A DNA stretch of 64,000 nucleotides, taken from NCBI GenBank assembly GCA_009910795.1, contig VMEE01000019.1, positions 130,701 through 194,700 on the forward strand, read 5' to 3'. The stretch's first letter is position 1; each line of letters starts with the position of its first letter. This document shows, one piece after another, positions 9,171 through 17,400 of this stretch. The position numbers and the translations under genes are program-made. Origin of the DNA: Dehalobacter sp. CP. Its GTDB lineage: Bacteria; Bacillota_B; Desulfitobacteriia; Desulfitobacteriales; Syntrophobotulaceae. The notes under the pieces were generated by a model that was not told where the DNA came from, made no database searches, and was given only the letters and a program-made list of their open reading frames with translations.

Positions 9171-9178
9171 ATTTCTTT
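9139..9178 (+). terminator. Terminator of the putative 6S RNA
   Basis: AAAACCC (9140-9146) and GGGTTTT (9160-9166) form a hairpin followed by a T-rich stretch on the plus strand. It may also slow transcripts of the converging lipoprotein gene. Confidence 0.55.
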
Positions 9179-10101
9179 TGCTTTTTGCTCTGCTCTGCTG
9201 CCTGCAAGGACTTTTCGAGTGCGGCAATATTGGCCAACGTAATTTTCCCTTTGATTTGCACCAGCTGCGTATTTTTTTCCTGAACTACTTTTTCGAGCTC
9301 CAGAATGGACAGGTCAAGCTTGCTGGAATCATCCTGCTGTTTTCCTTCCAGCGCGTTATTGAACATGGCCCAGGATGATTTAAGCTCTTTGATCGCCGCT
9401 GATGCTTTTTCCCAGTCTTTAGACTCGGCGAACAAAATGGAGCTTCGGCTGAAATAGATGATATTCTTGATTTGAGGAGAAGTATTGGTTTGATAAAGCG
9501 CATAAATATCCGGAATCTTCTCATATAGGGCATTTAAGGCCATCATGATTTTCATTTTGTCTTTGGTAATCACGGATTCTGTAAGAGTATTCAGGGCATC
9601 GCTGAAATTCTCGATGAGTTTTTTGGCAGCGCCTTTTTGATTGATTTTAGGCATAACTTCATTCCAGAGATTATGGAGCTGGCTAATTTCGAGTGCTGCC
9701 TGCTGTAACGGATCCGGGGTCTGATTCGTCGTCTTTGCCTGTCCGGAGGTGTCCTGTCCCGACTGCTCTTTCTGCTGACTGCCTCCTTCGGTTTGACTCT
9801 TACCGTTCGTTTGGCTCTGACTACCTGCTTGATTCTGTCCACCGGCTTGTGTCTGTTCATTCTGGTCTTTTGTTTCTTCCGCCATGAGGGATGGCCCTTT
9901 TAAAACGCTAAAGATTTTTTCGATCGATGACTCGATGTCTTCGAGCTGTTTAGGGACTGTTTCGGACTTTACCGATTCTTCGGGCTGCTTGCCTGTAATT
10001 TTATTCAGCATGCTGCATCCCGGAAACAACAATAAAGAAATAATAAAAAAGCAGAATAATTTTGTAGACCAATTCCTACTTTTTATTGTAAAATATCCCA
10101 T
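9169..10101 (-). CDS. Lipoprotein of unknown function
   Basis: A 310-residue protein with a lipoprotein signal: basic start, hydrophobic stretch LFCFFIISLLLF and lipobox PGC with Cys at about residue 29. Residues 75-130 are a Gln/Ser/Gly/Thr-rich low-complexity linker (repeated SQTNGKSQTEGG-like text). The remaining part is alpha-helical, with EISQLHNLWNEV and LSILELEKVVQEKNTQLVQIKGKI. It should be anchored on the outer face of the membrane. The ribosome site AAAGGAAG precedes the ATG. The family is not recognised; the helical domain could be a four-helix-bundle sensor or binding module. Confidence 0.7.
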   Translation of the reverse strand: MGYFTIKSRNWSTKLFCFFIISLLLFPGCSMLNKITGKQPEESVKSETVPKQLEDIESSIEKIFSVLKGPSLMAEETKDQNEQTQAGGQNQAGSQSQTNGKSQTEGGSQQKEQSGQDTSGQAKTTNQTPDPLQQAALEISQLHNLWNEVMPKINQKGAAKKLIENFSDALNTLTESVITKDKMKIMMALNALYEKIPDIYALYQTNTSPQIKNIIYFSRSSILFAESKDWEKASAAIKELKSSWAMFNNALEGKQQDDSSKLDLSILELEKVVQEKNTQLVQIKGKITLANIAALEKSLQAAEQSKKQKK

Positions 10102-10295
10102 ATAAATACTTCCTTTGTTACTTTTTTCTGTTATTATTTGCAGTTTCTTGCTTCTTATTCTTAAGAAACTTATTGAATTAATGCCAAAGTTCTGAAATAA
10201 TGGAAAGTAATATCAACAAGTAATATATAATTAGCTGTTTACACAAGTGAGCATATTTTGAAACGTTATTGGCATTTGTGGAAAGAGGTAGAAAA

Positions 10296-12128
10296 ATGGG
10301 ATTCAGTAAATCAATTATTCAGTCGACGATGATTAAGATAACTTTGCTTATGTTCTGTATCTTTCTTATCTTGTATTTTTTTATTACAAATATTTACTGG
10401 AATGAAGAGGTTTTAAAGAAGGAGTTTGAACTGATGGGTGTAGCATCAGTTTTAGAAAATCAAATCCAGGCGCAATATACGGATATCCAGCTTTATAAGA
10501 ATAATGACAATCTTTCAGCAGAAGAAAAGATAGTAAAAATCAATACGTTGCTCGGACAAGATATTGCTGACCTTTCCGCGAAGTATTCCAATATCCGTAT
10601 AGGTTATTTTGACAAGGAAATGGATCAGAATATTATTTTTGCACCTAGTGTGGAATCTGTCGCTACGAATCACTTTGATGCTGGGATCTCCGCTAAGATT
10701 TTTCAATCCGGGACTATGAAATTTGTCAATCAAACGGGCGTCATTGATTGGAATGGTCAAGGCATTGTTGCGGTTGCGATACCATCTTATTACAAGAATA
10801 CAGTGATTGGTTACACCTGGGCCGAGATGGGAACCAATAATATCTTTTATCTGTCATCGTTTAAATATGCTAAAGTGCTGATCCCAAGCATTATTCTCTG
10901 GATCATTGTTCTGGCCATTATTAAAAAGAATATTGTCAGAATCAAGGCTTCATTGGAGTCCTTTGCCCATACAATAAAAAGCAACAGTCTGGAAAACGTG
11001 GAGGACCTGGAAAGGCTGCCGGAACTTCAACCGGTATTTGAAGAGATCAGAAATCACCTGGAAAACTTGTATCAATTGAATATCGAATTGGAAAGCTCTA
11101 ATGACAAACTCCTGACCATCATGGAGGGCATTGGTGACGGATTCTTTGCTTTGGACAGAGAGTGGTGCATTACCTATGTCAATAAAGAGATGAAGAGAAA
11201 CATGGGACACGATCTTGAAGACCTGATTGGAAGAAATATTTGGGACGTTTACAGTGTGTTAGCTGATTCTGCAACGCATGTCAACCTGAAACGGGCTTTA
11301 GAAGAGAATATCTCTCTGCATTGGGAGGAATATATCTCTCCGGAAAATAAATATTTTCAGTATCATGCCTACCCGTTTAAACAAGGCCTCACAGTTTTTG
11401 TCAGGAATATCACTGAGCTGAAACAAAGAGACAGAGAAATGCAGCGTCTAGAGCGGCTCAACCTGATCGGACAAATGGCGGCAGGGATCAGCCATGAAGT
11501 CAGAAATCCGCTGAGTACGGTCAGGGGCTTTCTGCAACTGCTGGAGGGCCAGTCTGATTCGGAACTTAAGATAGAATACATGGATCTGATGATTACGGAG
11601 ATTGACAGAGCCAATGAGATCCTTACCGATTTTCTATCTGTGGCCAAAGTTAGTGCTGAAGGAACAAAAGAGGAGAATATCAACAACATTATTAACCGGT
11701 TGTACCCAATGCTGCAGGCTGATGCGAATAGTTCAGGCAAAGAGCTGCTTTTGGAATTGAATGATATTCCAAGCATTGATCTCAATGAGTCAGAGATTAA
11801 ACAACTTATCCTTAATTTAGTCCGAAATGCTCTGGAAGAGACTGCTACGAAGGGAAAGGTCTACATCAAAACGTACCAGGTTCAGGAAGGGGTCGTTCTG
11901 GCAATCCAAGACCATGGTAAAGGGATTCCCCAGAGTGTTCAGGATACTCTGGGTACACCGTTCGTTACGACGAAAGAGAATGGGACAGGCTTAGGCCTTG
12001 CGATTTCTTTAGGTATTGTGCGCAGACATCAAGCCAGGCTTGAATTTTTGACAGGAGAGGAGGGGACCACATTTTTTATTACTTTCCCGCTTAATAATTA
12101 TAGCAATAATGAAAATGAACAGATCTAA
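10296..12128 (+). CDS. Membrane PAS-domain sensor histidine kinase, orphan
   Basis: A 610-residue kinase; AAAGAGG before the ATG at 10296 sets the start. There are two membrane segments (about 12-35 and 185-210) around an extracellular sensing domain. A linker, a PAS domain (about 270-390), a HisKA domain with phospho-acceptor His near residue 400 (ISHEVRNPLSTVRGFLQLL) and an ATPase domain (NLVRNALEE, DHGKGIP, GTGLGLAIS) follow. The H-box text is that of Spo0A-type sporulation kinases and there is no response regulator next to it. A role in the sporulation phosphorelay is therefore plausible but inferred. Confidence 0.85.
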   Translation: MGFSKSIIQSTMIKITLLMFCIFLILYFFITNIYWNEEVLKKEFELMGVASVLENQIQAQYTDIQLYKNNDNLSAEEKIVKINTLLGQDIADLSAKYSNIRIGYFDKEMDQNIIFAPSVESVATNHFDAGISAKIFQSGTMKFVNQTGVIDWNGQGIVAVAIPSYYKNTVIGYTWAEMGTNNIFYLSSFKYAKVLIPSIILWIIVLAIIKKNIVRIKASLESFAHTIKSNSLENVEDLERLPELQPVFEEIRNHLENLYQLNIELESSNDKLLTIMEGIGDGFFALDREWCITYVNKEMKRNMGHDLEDLIGRNIWDVYSVLADSATHVNLKRALEENISLHWEEYISPENKYFQYHAYPFKQGLTVFVRNITELKQRDREMQRLERLNLIGQMAAGISHEVRNPLSTVRGFLQLLEGQSDSELKIEYMDLMITEIDRANEILTDFLSVAKVSAEGTKEENINNIINRLYPMLQADANSSGKELLLELNDIPSIDLNESEIKQLILNLVRNALEETATKGKVYIKTYQVQEGVVLAIQDHGKGIPQSVQDTLGTPFVTTKENGTGLGLAISLGIVRRHQARLEFLTGEEGTTFFITFPLNNYSNNENEQI

Positions 12129-12246
12129 CGATTGAGTTGCCGGACTACAAAAAACTATAGGACTTATGAAATATTTTTGAGATTAATAAAGGGAAAATAC
12201 CAAAGCTGTAGAATTTAGATGCATATAATGCCAAAGGAGGAAATCA

Positions 12247-12699
12247 ATGAAAATTCCGATAATAGCACTCATTTTGCAAGGAATACCGGAGCAGATCGCT
12301 GTTGTCACTTTAGCCTATATTATTGCAGACATGCCTTTTGCTTGGAAAAAAATTGTTTCCATGGGGATAATTTTGGCTTTGACCTCTTATTTACTTCGGG
12401 TTTTTTCAATTCTGTTTGGCTTACACACTGTGATTATGTTGGTCTTTTTATTTGTTCTTTTGTTTGTTTGGGGTAAGAGTAATTTTTATGCTGGTTTGGT
12501 AGCAAGCCTTCTTAGCTTTTTAGCCTTAATTATTAGTGAGACAGTTTGTTTAGCTTTGTTAATGCCATTATTTCACGTTTCAGCTGAGATGCTAAACACA
12601 GATGTTGGATTAAGGATATTTATTACTTTACCTCAAGTATTTGTTTTATTCATAGCGAGTTTAATCATTTTAAAAGTAAAAAAACATGTTAGAAGATAA
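12247..12699 (+). CDS. Membrane protein upstream of agrB
   Basis: A 150-residue, very hydrophobic protein with four or five membrane segments and a strong AAAGGAGG site. It lies 20 bases before agrB and is probably in the same operon. It has no catalytic motif that I recognise. Similar small membrane proteins precede agrB in several clostridia, so a role in peptide export, sensing or immunity can be proposed but is not shown here. Confidence 0.6.
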   Translation: MKIPIIALILQGIPEQIAVVTLAYIIADMPFAWKKIVSMGIILALTSYLLRVFSILFGLHTVIMLVFLFVLLFVWGKSNFYAGLVASLLSFLALIISETVCLALLMPLFHVSAEMLNTDVGLRIFITLPQVFVLFIASLIILKVKKHVRR

Positions 12700-12719
12700 G
12701 TATACCAGGGGGGAAGAAA

Positions 12720-13307
12720 ATGGATCTCTCTCAAATCAGCGAGCGTATTTCCCGTAATATGACAGCTGAACTGGATTTTGATAACGATAAAAAAGAAATC
12801 GTAGCTTATGGTATTGAGTCACTTGTTTTAACAGTGCTGGGTTTTCTGGCAATAATGGGAATGGCCTTTCTTTTTAAAGCCTTGGTACCCACGGTCATCG
12901 CTGCTGTTTTCGGGGGATTTCTACGGAGAGTATCCGGTGGGGCTCATTTCGATACGCCGCTAAAGTGTCTGGCTTTTGGGGCGGTAGTTTATTCTAGTCT
13001 TGGTGTTATTGCCAAGGAAATTGTTAACTACGGTTTCCAGAGTTCCGGTGTTCTCCTGGCCGTTTTACTGTTTTCTTTAGCCCTAGTTGCTATTCTTGCT
13101 CCGGTGGACTGTGAGGCCAAACCTATTCACTCTCAAAATTTCAGAAGAAAACTTAAGATTATTTCCATAGGTTTCGTTATCCTGACGATTGGTGTAGTGT
13201 TAGTCAGTAATAACTTCCTGGTAAATACCAGTGCAGTATTGGGGATCGTTTTCCAGACGATGACCCTTCTGCCTGTATTTAATAAAAAAAGGGGGATAAC
13301 AACATGA
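12720..13307 (+). CDS. agrB: AgrB-like autoinducer-processing membrane protease
   Basis: A 195-residue membrane endopeptidase of the accessory gene regulator family. The catalytic His and Cys of AgrB are visible as His76 and Cys83 in RRVSGGAHFDTPLKC. About five or six membrane segments are predicted. AgrB cleaves the AgrD precursor and forms its thiolactone. The gene overlaps agrD by four bases (ATGA), so the pair is co-translated. No AgrC/AgrA two-component genes follow; the receptor must be elsewhere. Confidence 0.9.
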   Translation: MDLSQISERISRNMTAELDFDNDKKEIVAYGIESLVLTVLGFLAIMGMAFLFKALVPTVIAAVFGGFLRRVSGGAHFDTPLKCLAFGAVVYSSLGVIAKEIVNYGFQSSGVLLAVLLFSLALVAILAPVDCEAKPIHSQNFRRKLKIISIGFVILTIGVVLVSNNFLVNTSAVLGIVFQTMTLLPVFNKKRGITT

Positions 13308-13426
13308 AGAAAATTCTCTACACACTGATGGCGTCCATGCTCGTACTCCTCGCTACTGCAAGTTCTGTCTTTGCCTGTGGTTTTTGGGCGTATCAGCCAA
13401 AGACACCAAAGTCACTGCAAAAATAA
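13304..13426 (+). CDS. agrD: AgrD-like cyclic lactone autoinducer precursor
   Basis: A 40-residue peptide: an amphipathic leader (MKKILYTLMASMLVLLATAS), then SVFA, Cys25, and GFWAYQPKTPKSLQK. The trailing YQPKTPKSL block is the conserved C-terminal recognition sequence of clostridial AgrD. By analogy with characterised AgrD peptides the ring would be Cys-Gly-Phe-Trp-Ala, closed by a Cys thioester. The start overlaps the agrB stop. A strong terminator follows directly, which ends the operon. Confidence 0.88.
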   Translation: MKKILYTLMASMLVLLATASSVFACGFWAYQPKTPKSLQK

Positions 13427-13458
13427 AAAATGAGGCGGGTTTCCCGCCTCATTTTGTA
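13427..13458 (+). terminator. Terminator of the agr operon
   Basis: AATGAGGCGGG and CCCGCCTCATT form a near-perfect hairpin with a three-base loop, followed by TTGTAT. It begins at the agrD stop codon. Confidence 0.85.
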
Positions 13459-13514
13459 TCTACACAGTTTTTGACATTCTATACCAGAATAAATCTTCAG
13501 CGGGAGTGTAAGAA

Positions 13515-14162
13515 ATGTTTTTAAGAATTCGGGAACCGATCAATTCAATGTCCCATATGCTCGGGGCTGTACTTTCGCTTTCCGGGCTGGTTCTGCTTCT
13601 ACTGCGGTCGCTGGAACATGACAGTATGGCCTATTTGGGTTCTGCCCTGGTCTTTGGGGGGAGTCTTATTCTGCTTTATTCTGCTTCGATGATCTATCAC
13701 TGGGTAGTCTCCAGCGCACAGGTCATCCGTACGCTGCGAAAAATCGATCATTGTATGATCTATGTTCTGATCGCAGGTACATATACGCCGATTTGTCTGA
13801 TCACATTGCAGGGTGCACTGGGAATGGGCTTGCTGATCGGGATCTGGACGCTGGCCGTTTTAGGGATCGTCTTAAAGCTTGTCTGGTTCAATGCTCCCCG
13901 CTGGTTATATACCGCTTTTTATTTGCTTCTGGGCTGGATTGCCGTATTCTTTATTTACCCAATTTCTCTGGCTATGCCTGGCCAGGGCTTATTTCTTCTA
14001 ATCTTAGGAGGACTGTTATATTCTGTCGGATCGGTTTTTTATGCTGTGAAACCTCAGCGGATCAGACTGGGAAAGTTTGGGTTCCATGAAATATTTCATC
14101 TTTTTATATTAGCAGGGAGTATCGTGCATTATCTTTTTATTTACCGGTATGTCATGGGTTAA
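13515..14162 (+). CDS. Hemolysin III / PAQR-family membrane protein
   Basis: A 215-residue protein with seven predicted membrane segments. It has the hallmark residues of the YqfA/hemolysin III branch of the PAQR family: the N-terminal EPINSMSHMLG, SASMIYHW, IDHCMIY..AGTYTP and the C-terminal FHEIFHLFILAGSIVHY. The His and Asp residues in these motifs bind zinc in relatives, and a lipid-amide hydrolase-like activity has been proposed. It lies after the agr terminator and 27 bases before the FAH-family gene, so those two may be co-transcribed. Confidence 0.88.
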   Translation: MFLRIREPINSMSHMLGAVLSLSGLVLLLLRSLEHDSMAYLGSALVFGGSLILLYSASMIYHWVVSSAQVIRTLRKIDHCMIYVLIAGTYTPICLITLQGALGMGLLIGIWTLAVLGIVLKLVWFNAPRWLYTAFYLLLGWIAVFFIYPISLAMPGQGLFLLILGGLLYSVGSVFYAVKPQRIRLGKFGFHEIFHLFILAGSIVHYLFIYRYVMG

Positions 14163-14189
14163 GGCAATCATAGAGGGGAGTAAAGACGC

Positions 14190-14948
14190 ATGAAATTTCT
14201 TAGATTCACGGATGCAGAAAACCAGGTTAGGTACGGCGTATTGACAGGTCAGATGATCCGCTATGTCAAAGGGGATATTTTTGGAGTTTATGAGGTAACG
14301 GACCGGATATGTTCGCTGGAAGATGTGCATCTTCTGGCACCTGTTGAACCGTCCAAGGTATTATGTGTCGGATTGAATTACCGGGATCATGCGATTGAAT
14401 TTGGCAAGCCCATTCCTGCGGAACCTTTGCTGTTTCTTAAGCCTTCTACGAGTGTGATTGGACCTGAAGAGAATATTGTCTATCCGCCTCAAACGCAAAA
14501 CCTGCATTATGAAGCGGAGCTGGCGATCGTGATTGGCAAAAAAGCAAAAAATGTGGCGCAAAGCAAAGCCGTTGAATATATCTTTGGTTATACGGTCGGA
14601 AATGATGTGACTGCCAGGGATCTTCAAAATAAAGACGGTCAATGGTCAAGAGCAAAAGGTTTTGATACATTTTGTCCGCTGGGACCATGGATTGAGACTG
14701 ATATCGCTAATCCTGACAACTTGGCCGTCAAGCTTACCCTGAACGGGAAAGTACGCCAAAACTCCAACACAAAGAATCTGGTTTTCAGATGTTTTGAGCT
14801 CGTGGAATATCTGTCGGCAATCATGACCTTGCTGCCAGGCGACGTTATTATGACCGGAACACCTGGCGGGATCGGAGCAATGAACCCTGGAGACAGGGTA
14901 GAAGCTCATATTGAGAAGATAGGTGTGTTGAAGAATTACGTGGTATAA
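14190..14948 (+). CDS. Fumarylacetoacetate hydrolase-family protein
   Basis: A 252-residue enzyme with the FAH catalytic fold. The metal-binding residues are in HYEAELAIVIG (E-x-E) and GNDVTARDLQ (Asp). CVGLNYRDHA, KGFDTFCPLGPW and MTGTPGGIG are the usual family signatures. Relatives hydrolyse 2-oxo acids such as acylpyruvates or act as oxaloacetate tautomerase or decarboxylase. The substrate cannot be told from the sequence. Acylpyruvase or oxaloacetate tautomerase would suit a cell with pyruvate carboxylase. Confidence 0.88.
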   Translation: MKFLRFTDAENQVRYGVLTGQMIRYVKGDIFGVYEVTDRICSLEDVHLLAPVEPSKVLCVGLNYRDHAIEFGKPIPAEPLLFLKPSTSVIGPEENIVYPPQTQNLHYEAELAIVIGKKAKNVAQSKAVEYIFGYTVGNDVTARDLQNKDGQWSRAKGFDTFCPLGPWIETDIANPDNLAVKLTLNGKVRQNSNTKNLVFRCFELVEYLSAIMTLLPGDVIMTGTPGGIGAMNPGDRVEAHIEKIGVLKNYVV

Positions 14949-15136
14949 ATAATCATATTAAATTGATAATTATTATAAAAAACTATTGCAAAATTGTTTT
15001 GAATCATTTAAAATTTTTTCTAGGTCCTCAAATATTAGATCAATTGTCTAGCACCATATCAGTCCAAATCTACATGTTCCCGCTGAGTTGACAAGGTACT
15101 TGGCGCCAGTTGAAAAAGTTAGAGAGGAGTAATGAA

Positions 15137-15673
15137 ATGAAAGATTTAAAAGGTTCAAAGACAGAGAAAAATTTAATGGAGGCTTTTGCCGGAGAATCAC
15201 AGGCGAGAAACAAATATACCTATTTCGCATCTGCTGCCAAGAAAGAGGGTTACGAGCAGATTGCCGCCATCTTTTTAGAGACAGCAGAAAATGAAAAAGA
15301 ACATGCGAAGATTTGGTTTAAGAAACTCCAGGGAATTGGCTGCACGACGGAAAATCTGGTCGCAGCTGCCGCAGGGGAAAGAGAAGAATGGACCAGCATG
15401 TACGCCAGAATGGCGGAAGAGGCCAGAGAAGAAGGATTTGATGACATTGCCGCATTATTCGACGGCGTTGGAAAAATAGAAAAAGAACATGAGGAAAGAT
15501 ACAAACAGCTGTTGCTGAATCTGCAGAACAAGGAAGTATTTGCAAAAAAACAAAATACGGCCTGGAAATGCCGTAATTGCGGACATATTCATGTAGGGAC
15601 TGAAGCGCCTGAGACCTGCCCGGTTTGTGACCACCCGCAAGCGTACTTTGAAGTGATTGCACAGAACTATTAA
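15137..15673 (+). CDS. rbr: Rubrerythrin
   Basis: A 178-residue peroxide reductase of anaerobes. The N-terminal ferritin-like four-helix domain carries the diiron ligands (NLMEAFAGESQARNKY, ETAENEKEHAK, EKEHEERY). A C-terminal rubredoxin-like domain has CRNCGH and CPVCDH. The start is the ATG at 15137, set by AGAGAGGAG. It reduces hydrogen peroxide with electrons from rubredoxin-type donors. It is a single-gene unit with a 188-base upstream region and a terminator. Confidence 0.95.
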   Translation: MKDLKGSKTEKNLMEAFAGESQARNKYTYFASAAKKEGYEQIAAIFLETAENEKEHAKIWFKKLQGIGCTTENLVAAAAGEREEWTSMYARMAEEAREEGFDDIAALFDGVGKIEKEHEERYKQLLLNLQNKEVFAKKQNTAWKCRNCGHIHVGTEAPETCPVCDHPQAYFEVIAQNY

Positions 15674-15698
15674 ACATTATACGGTAACTAAGCTTGGC

Positions 15699-15737
15699 TA
15701 AAGAAAGATGTCATTTCATATGATGTCTTTCTTTTTT
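15699..15737 (+). terminator. Terminator of rubrerythrin
   Basis: AAAGAAAGA (15700-15708) pairs with TCTTTCTTT (15726-15734), with a second small helix inside, followed by a T run. Confidence 0.75.
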
Positions 15738-15815
15738 GGGTAGTGTAGATTTGAACAGGAATCCTCGCTAACATTCCAAAATCTCTGGGCTTTCAGCAAG
15801 TTATCCTATGATATC

Positions 15816-15915
15816 AGTCTGGGGGCCACAGTTCCGCTGTGAGCGGAGCACGATGCGGAGCGCGGCTTTTTGTATTGTGCCATCCGTGGCACGCGGCTAT
15901 TGTGGTCCTCAGACT
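15816..15915 (+). repeat. Multibranched palindromic element, possible structured RNA or miniature mobile element
   Basis: A 100-base element closed by a 15-base stem (15816-15830 with 15901-15915). All 15 positions pair if the RNA is read from the plus strand, two of them as G-U. Inside are two perfect hairpins: TCCGCT-GTG-AGCGGA (15833-15847) and GTGCCA-TCCG-TGGCAC (15877-15892). The inner part is G/C-rich compared with its surroundings, and GCGGAGC and CGCGGCT each occur twice. It lies between converging genes and is neither coding nor a simple terminator. Confidence 0.55.
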
Positions 15916-15937
15916 TACCTTCATAATGGTATTGTAA

Positions 15938-16771
15938 TTACATAGCTTTAAACGCTTCTTCTTTATTTTCCTTTTCCTTGAGTTTATGATAGAGCGCAGG
16001 ATACAATTTTTCAATGCACTCAGGGCAAATAGTATGGGTGAATTCAGAACCAGTCTGCTGGAATAGGTATTCTTCAATTGTGATCCAATTTTCTTCTTCC
16101 GTATTAATTTTTTTGCAGCTTGAACATATCGGGATGAGCTGATTCAGAGAATCGTAGGCTTCCTTCATACGGGCATAGGTCAGACTGTTGTTGATAGCCA
16201 TGCCGATGTAGGTCCCTACCATTTCGAGGTAAAGAATCATATCAAGATAAAACGGCGCTGACTTGCACAACAACTGAATCAGACCGATACAGTTATCCCT
16301 GGCCATGATACGGATCAAAGCCACAGATTTAAAGCCAGCCGCAATACAATGTTTATCCTTGGTTTTAAGGACAGAAGGCAGATCATTGGCCCAGAAGCTT
16401 CCCTGAGAAGTGAAAAAAGGAATGTTCCTGTCTGCTTTTCCGTGGATAACATCCATGCAGACACACTTTGTAGACCAGAATTCATCCTGAGAGAGCTTCA
16501 GGATTTTGAGTTCAGGGTTTACGGAACACAGGGGTGGTTCTTCAGAAATTCGCATCTCAGGCAAGCCTTCGCAGGCATAAAAGGGATAATCTTTGCCATC
16601 ATATATGCGAATACCGATAGCGTCACAATTAGTGATCTGCTTTAAATGCTTCATAACCGCAATGATTGAGTCTTTCAAATTGATATAATTATTCAGTTCG
16701 GAGAGTATTTTTTTTGTCATAATTTCTCTGTCAAGAATTTTTAATAATTCGCTTACTTGGGTTTTCGACAT
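15938..16771 (-). CDS. GAF-domain sensory protein with C-terminal Cys motif
   Basis: A 277-residue soluble protein with AAGGAGG before the ATG. Residues 20-190 form a GAF-like domain (VMKHLKQITNCDAIGIRIYDG, then NCIGLIQLLCKS). The C-terminal part has IPICSSCKKI...WITIEEYL and EFTHTICPECIEKLYP, a paired CxxC module often found behind GAF and PAS domains in anaerobic bacteria that may bind metal. Several further cysteines (CVCMD) lie in the GAF part. No output domain is present, so it may act through a partner. The ligand is unknown. Confidence 0.75.
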   Translation of the reverse strand: MSKTQVSELLKILDREIMTKKILSELNNYINLKDSIIAVMKHLKQITNCDAIGIRIYDGKDYPFYACEGLPEMRISEEPPLCSVNPELKILKLSQDEFWSTKCVCMDVIHGKADRNIPFFTSQGSFWANDLPSVLKTKDKHCIAAGFKSVALIRIMARDNCIGLIQLLCKSAPFYLDMILYLEMVGTYIGMAINNSLTYARMKEAYDSLNQLIPICSSCKKINTEEENWITIEEYLFQQTGSEFTHTICPECIEKLYPALYHKLKEKENKEEAFKAM

Positions 16772-16894
16772 AAATGATACCTCCTTTTCGACTCTATCGT
16801 AGTATTCGTATCTTTATCTGATTACAAAAGGTGTAAATAATTTAGCATAATTTGTAAAAAAGTAAAAAATGACAAAAGATTAAAAGTAGGTTTC

Positions 16895-17152
16895 TTACTC
16901 GGTGCAGATCTCGATAAATTTGGCGTTGACGCCGGGAATCGAGTTCAAATCTCCAGCAAAAGATTCTGTTTGTTCGGGAGTACCGGAAAGCTGAAGAATG
17001 ATTAACCCTGAGTCCGAACATACATTACCGCCCTCATGAAGACCTAGTCTTACGGTGATCAAACAACCATATTTTGTCAAGACGCCCTGTACTTCGGCAG
17101 CATTTTTCGCCCTATGGTTAACAGCTACAGCCATAAGATTAAAACAAGACAT
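16895..17152 (-). CDS. TM1266-type iron-only hydrogenase system regulator
   Basis: An 85-residue ACT-like protein. The start at 17152 is set by AAAGGAGGATGAACAC; an upstream frame extension is disfavoured. The sequence MAVAVNHRAKNAAEVQGVLTKYG, with RLGLHEG and GLIILQLSG, matches the small TM1266 family usually encoded near [FeFe]-hydrogenase maturation genes and thought to be regulatory. No hydrogenase gene is in this window, so here it is an isolated member. The family call is from pattern only. Confidence 0.7.
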   Translation of the reverse strand: MSCFNLMAVAVNHRAKNAAEVQGVLTKYGCLITVRLGLHEGGNVCSDSGLIILQLSGTPEQTESFAGDLNSIPGVNAKFIEICTE

Positions 17153-17400
17153 GTGTTCATCCTCCTTTGTCATGCAAAAATAGAGTCTTCCATTGTATTT
17201 GAAGATATATTCTTGAAGGGCGTGATGATTTCCTTTTTTCACTGAATAATTTGCCTAATGACTAAAAATAACTTTATGTTATAATGATTCCTAATAAATA
17301 AGATATTGAAAAAATAATAAAAATATTATAAACTAGTTTTAAGAAAAAATAATCAATAAATGTGAATTCCAGGAAGGGAATATCAAGACAAAGATATGAG

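Noticed and set aside
12219..12476. An 85-codon frame overlapping the start of the pre-agrB gene
   Set aside because: Out of frame with a better supported gene that has AAAGGAGG and membrane helices.
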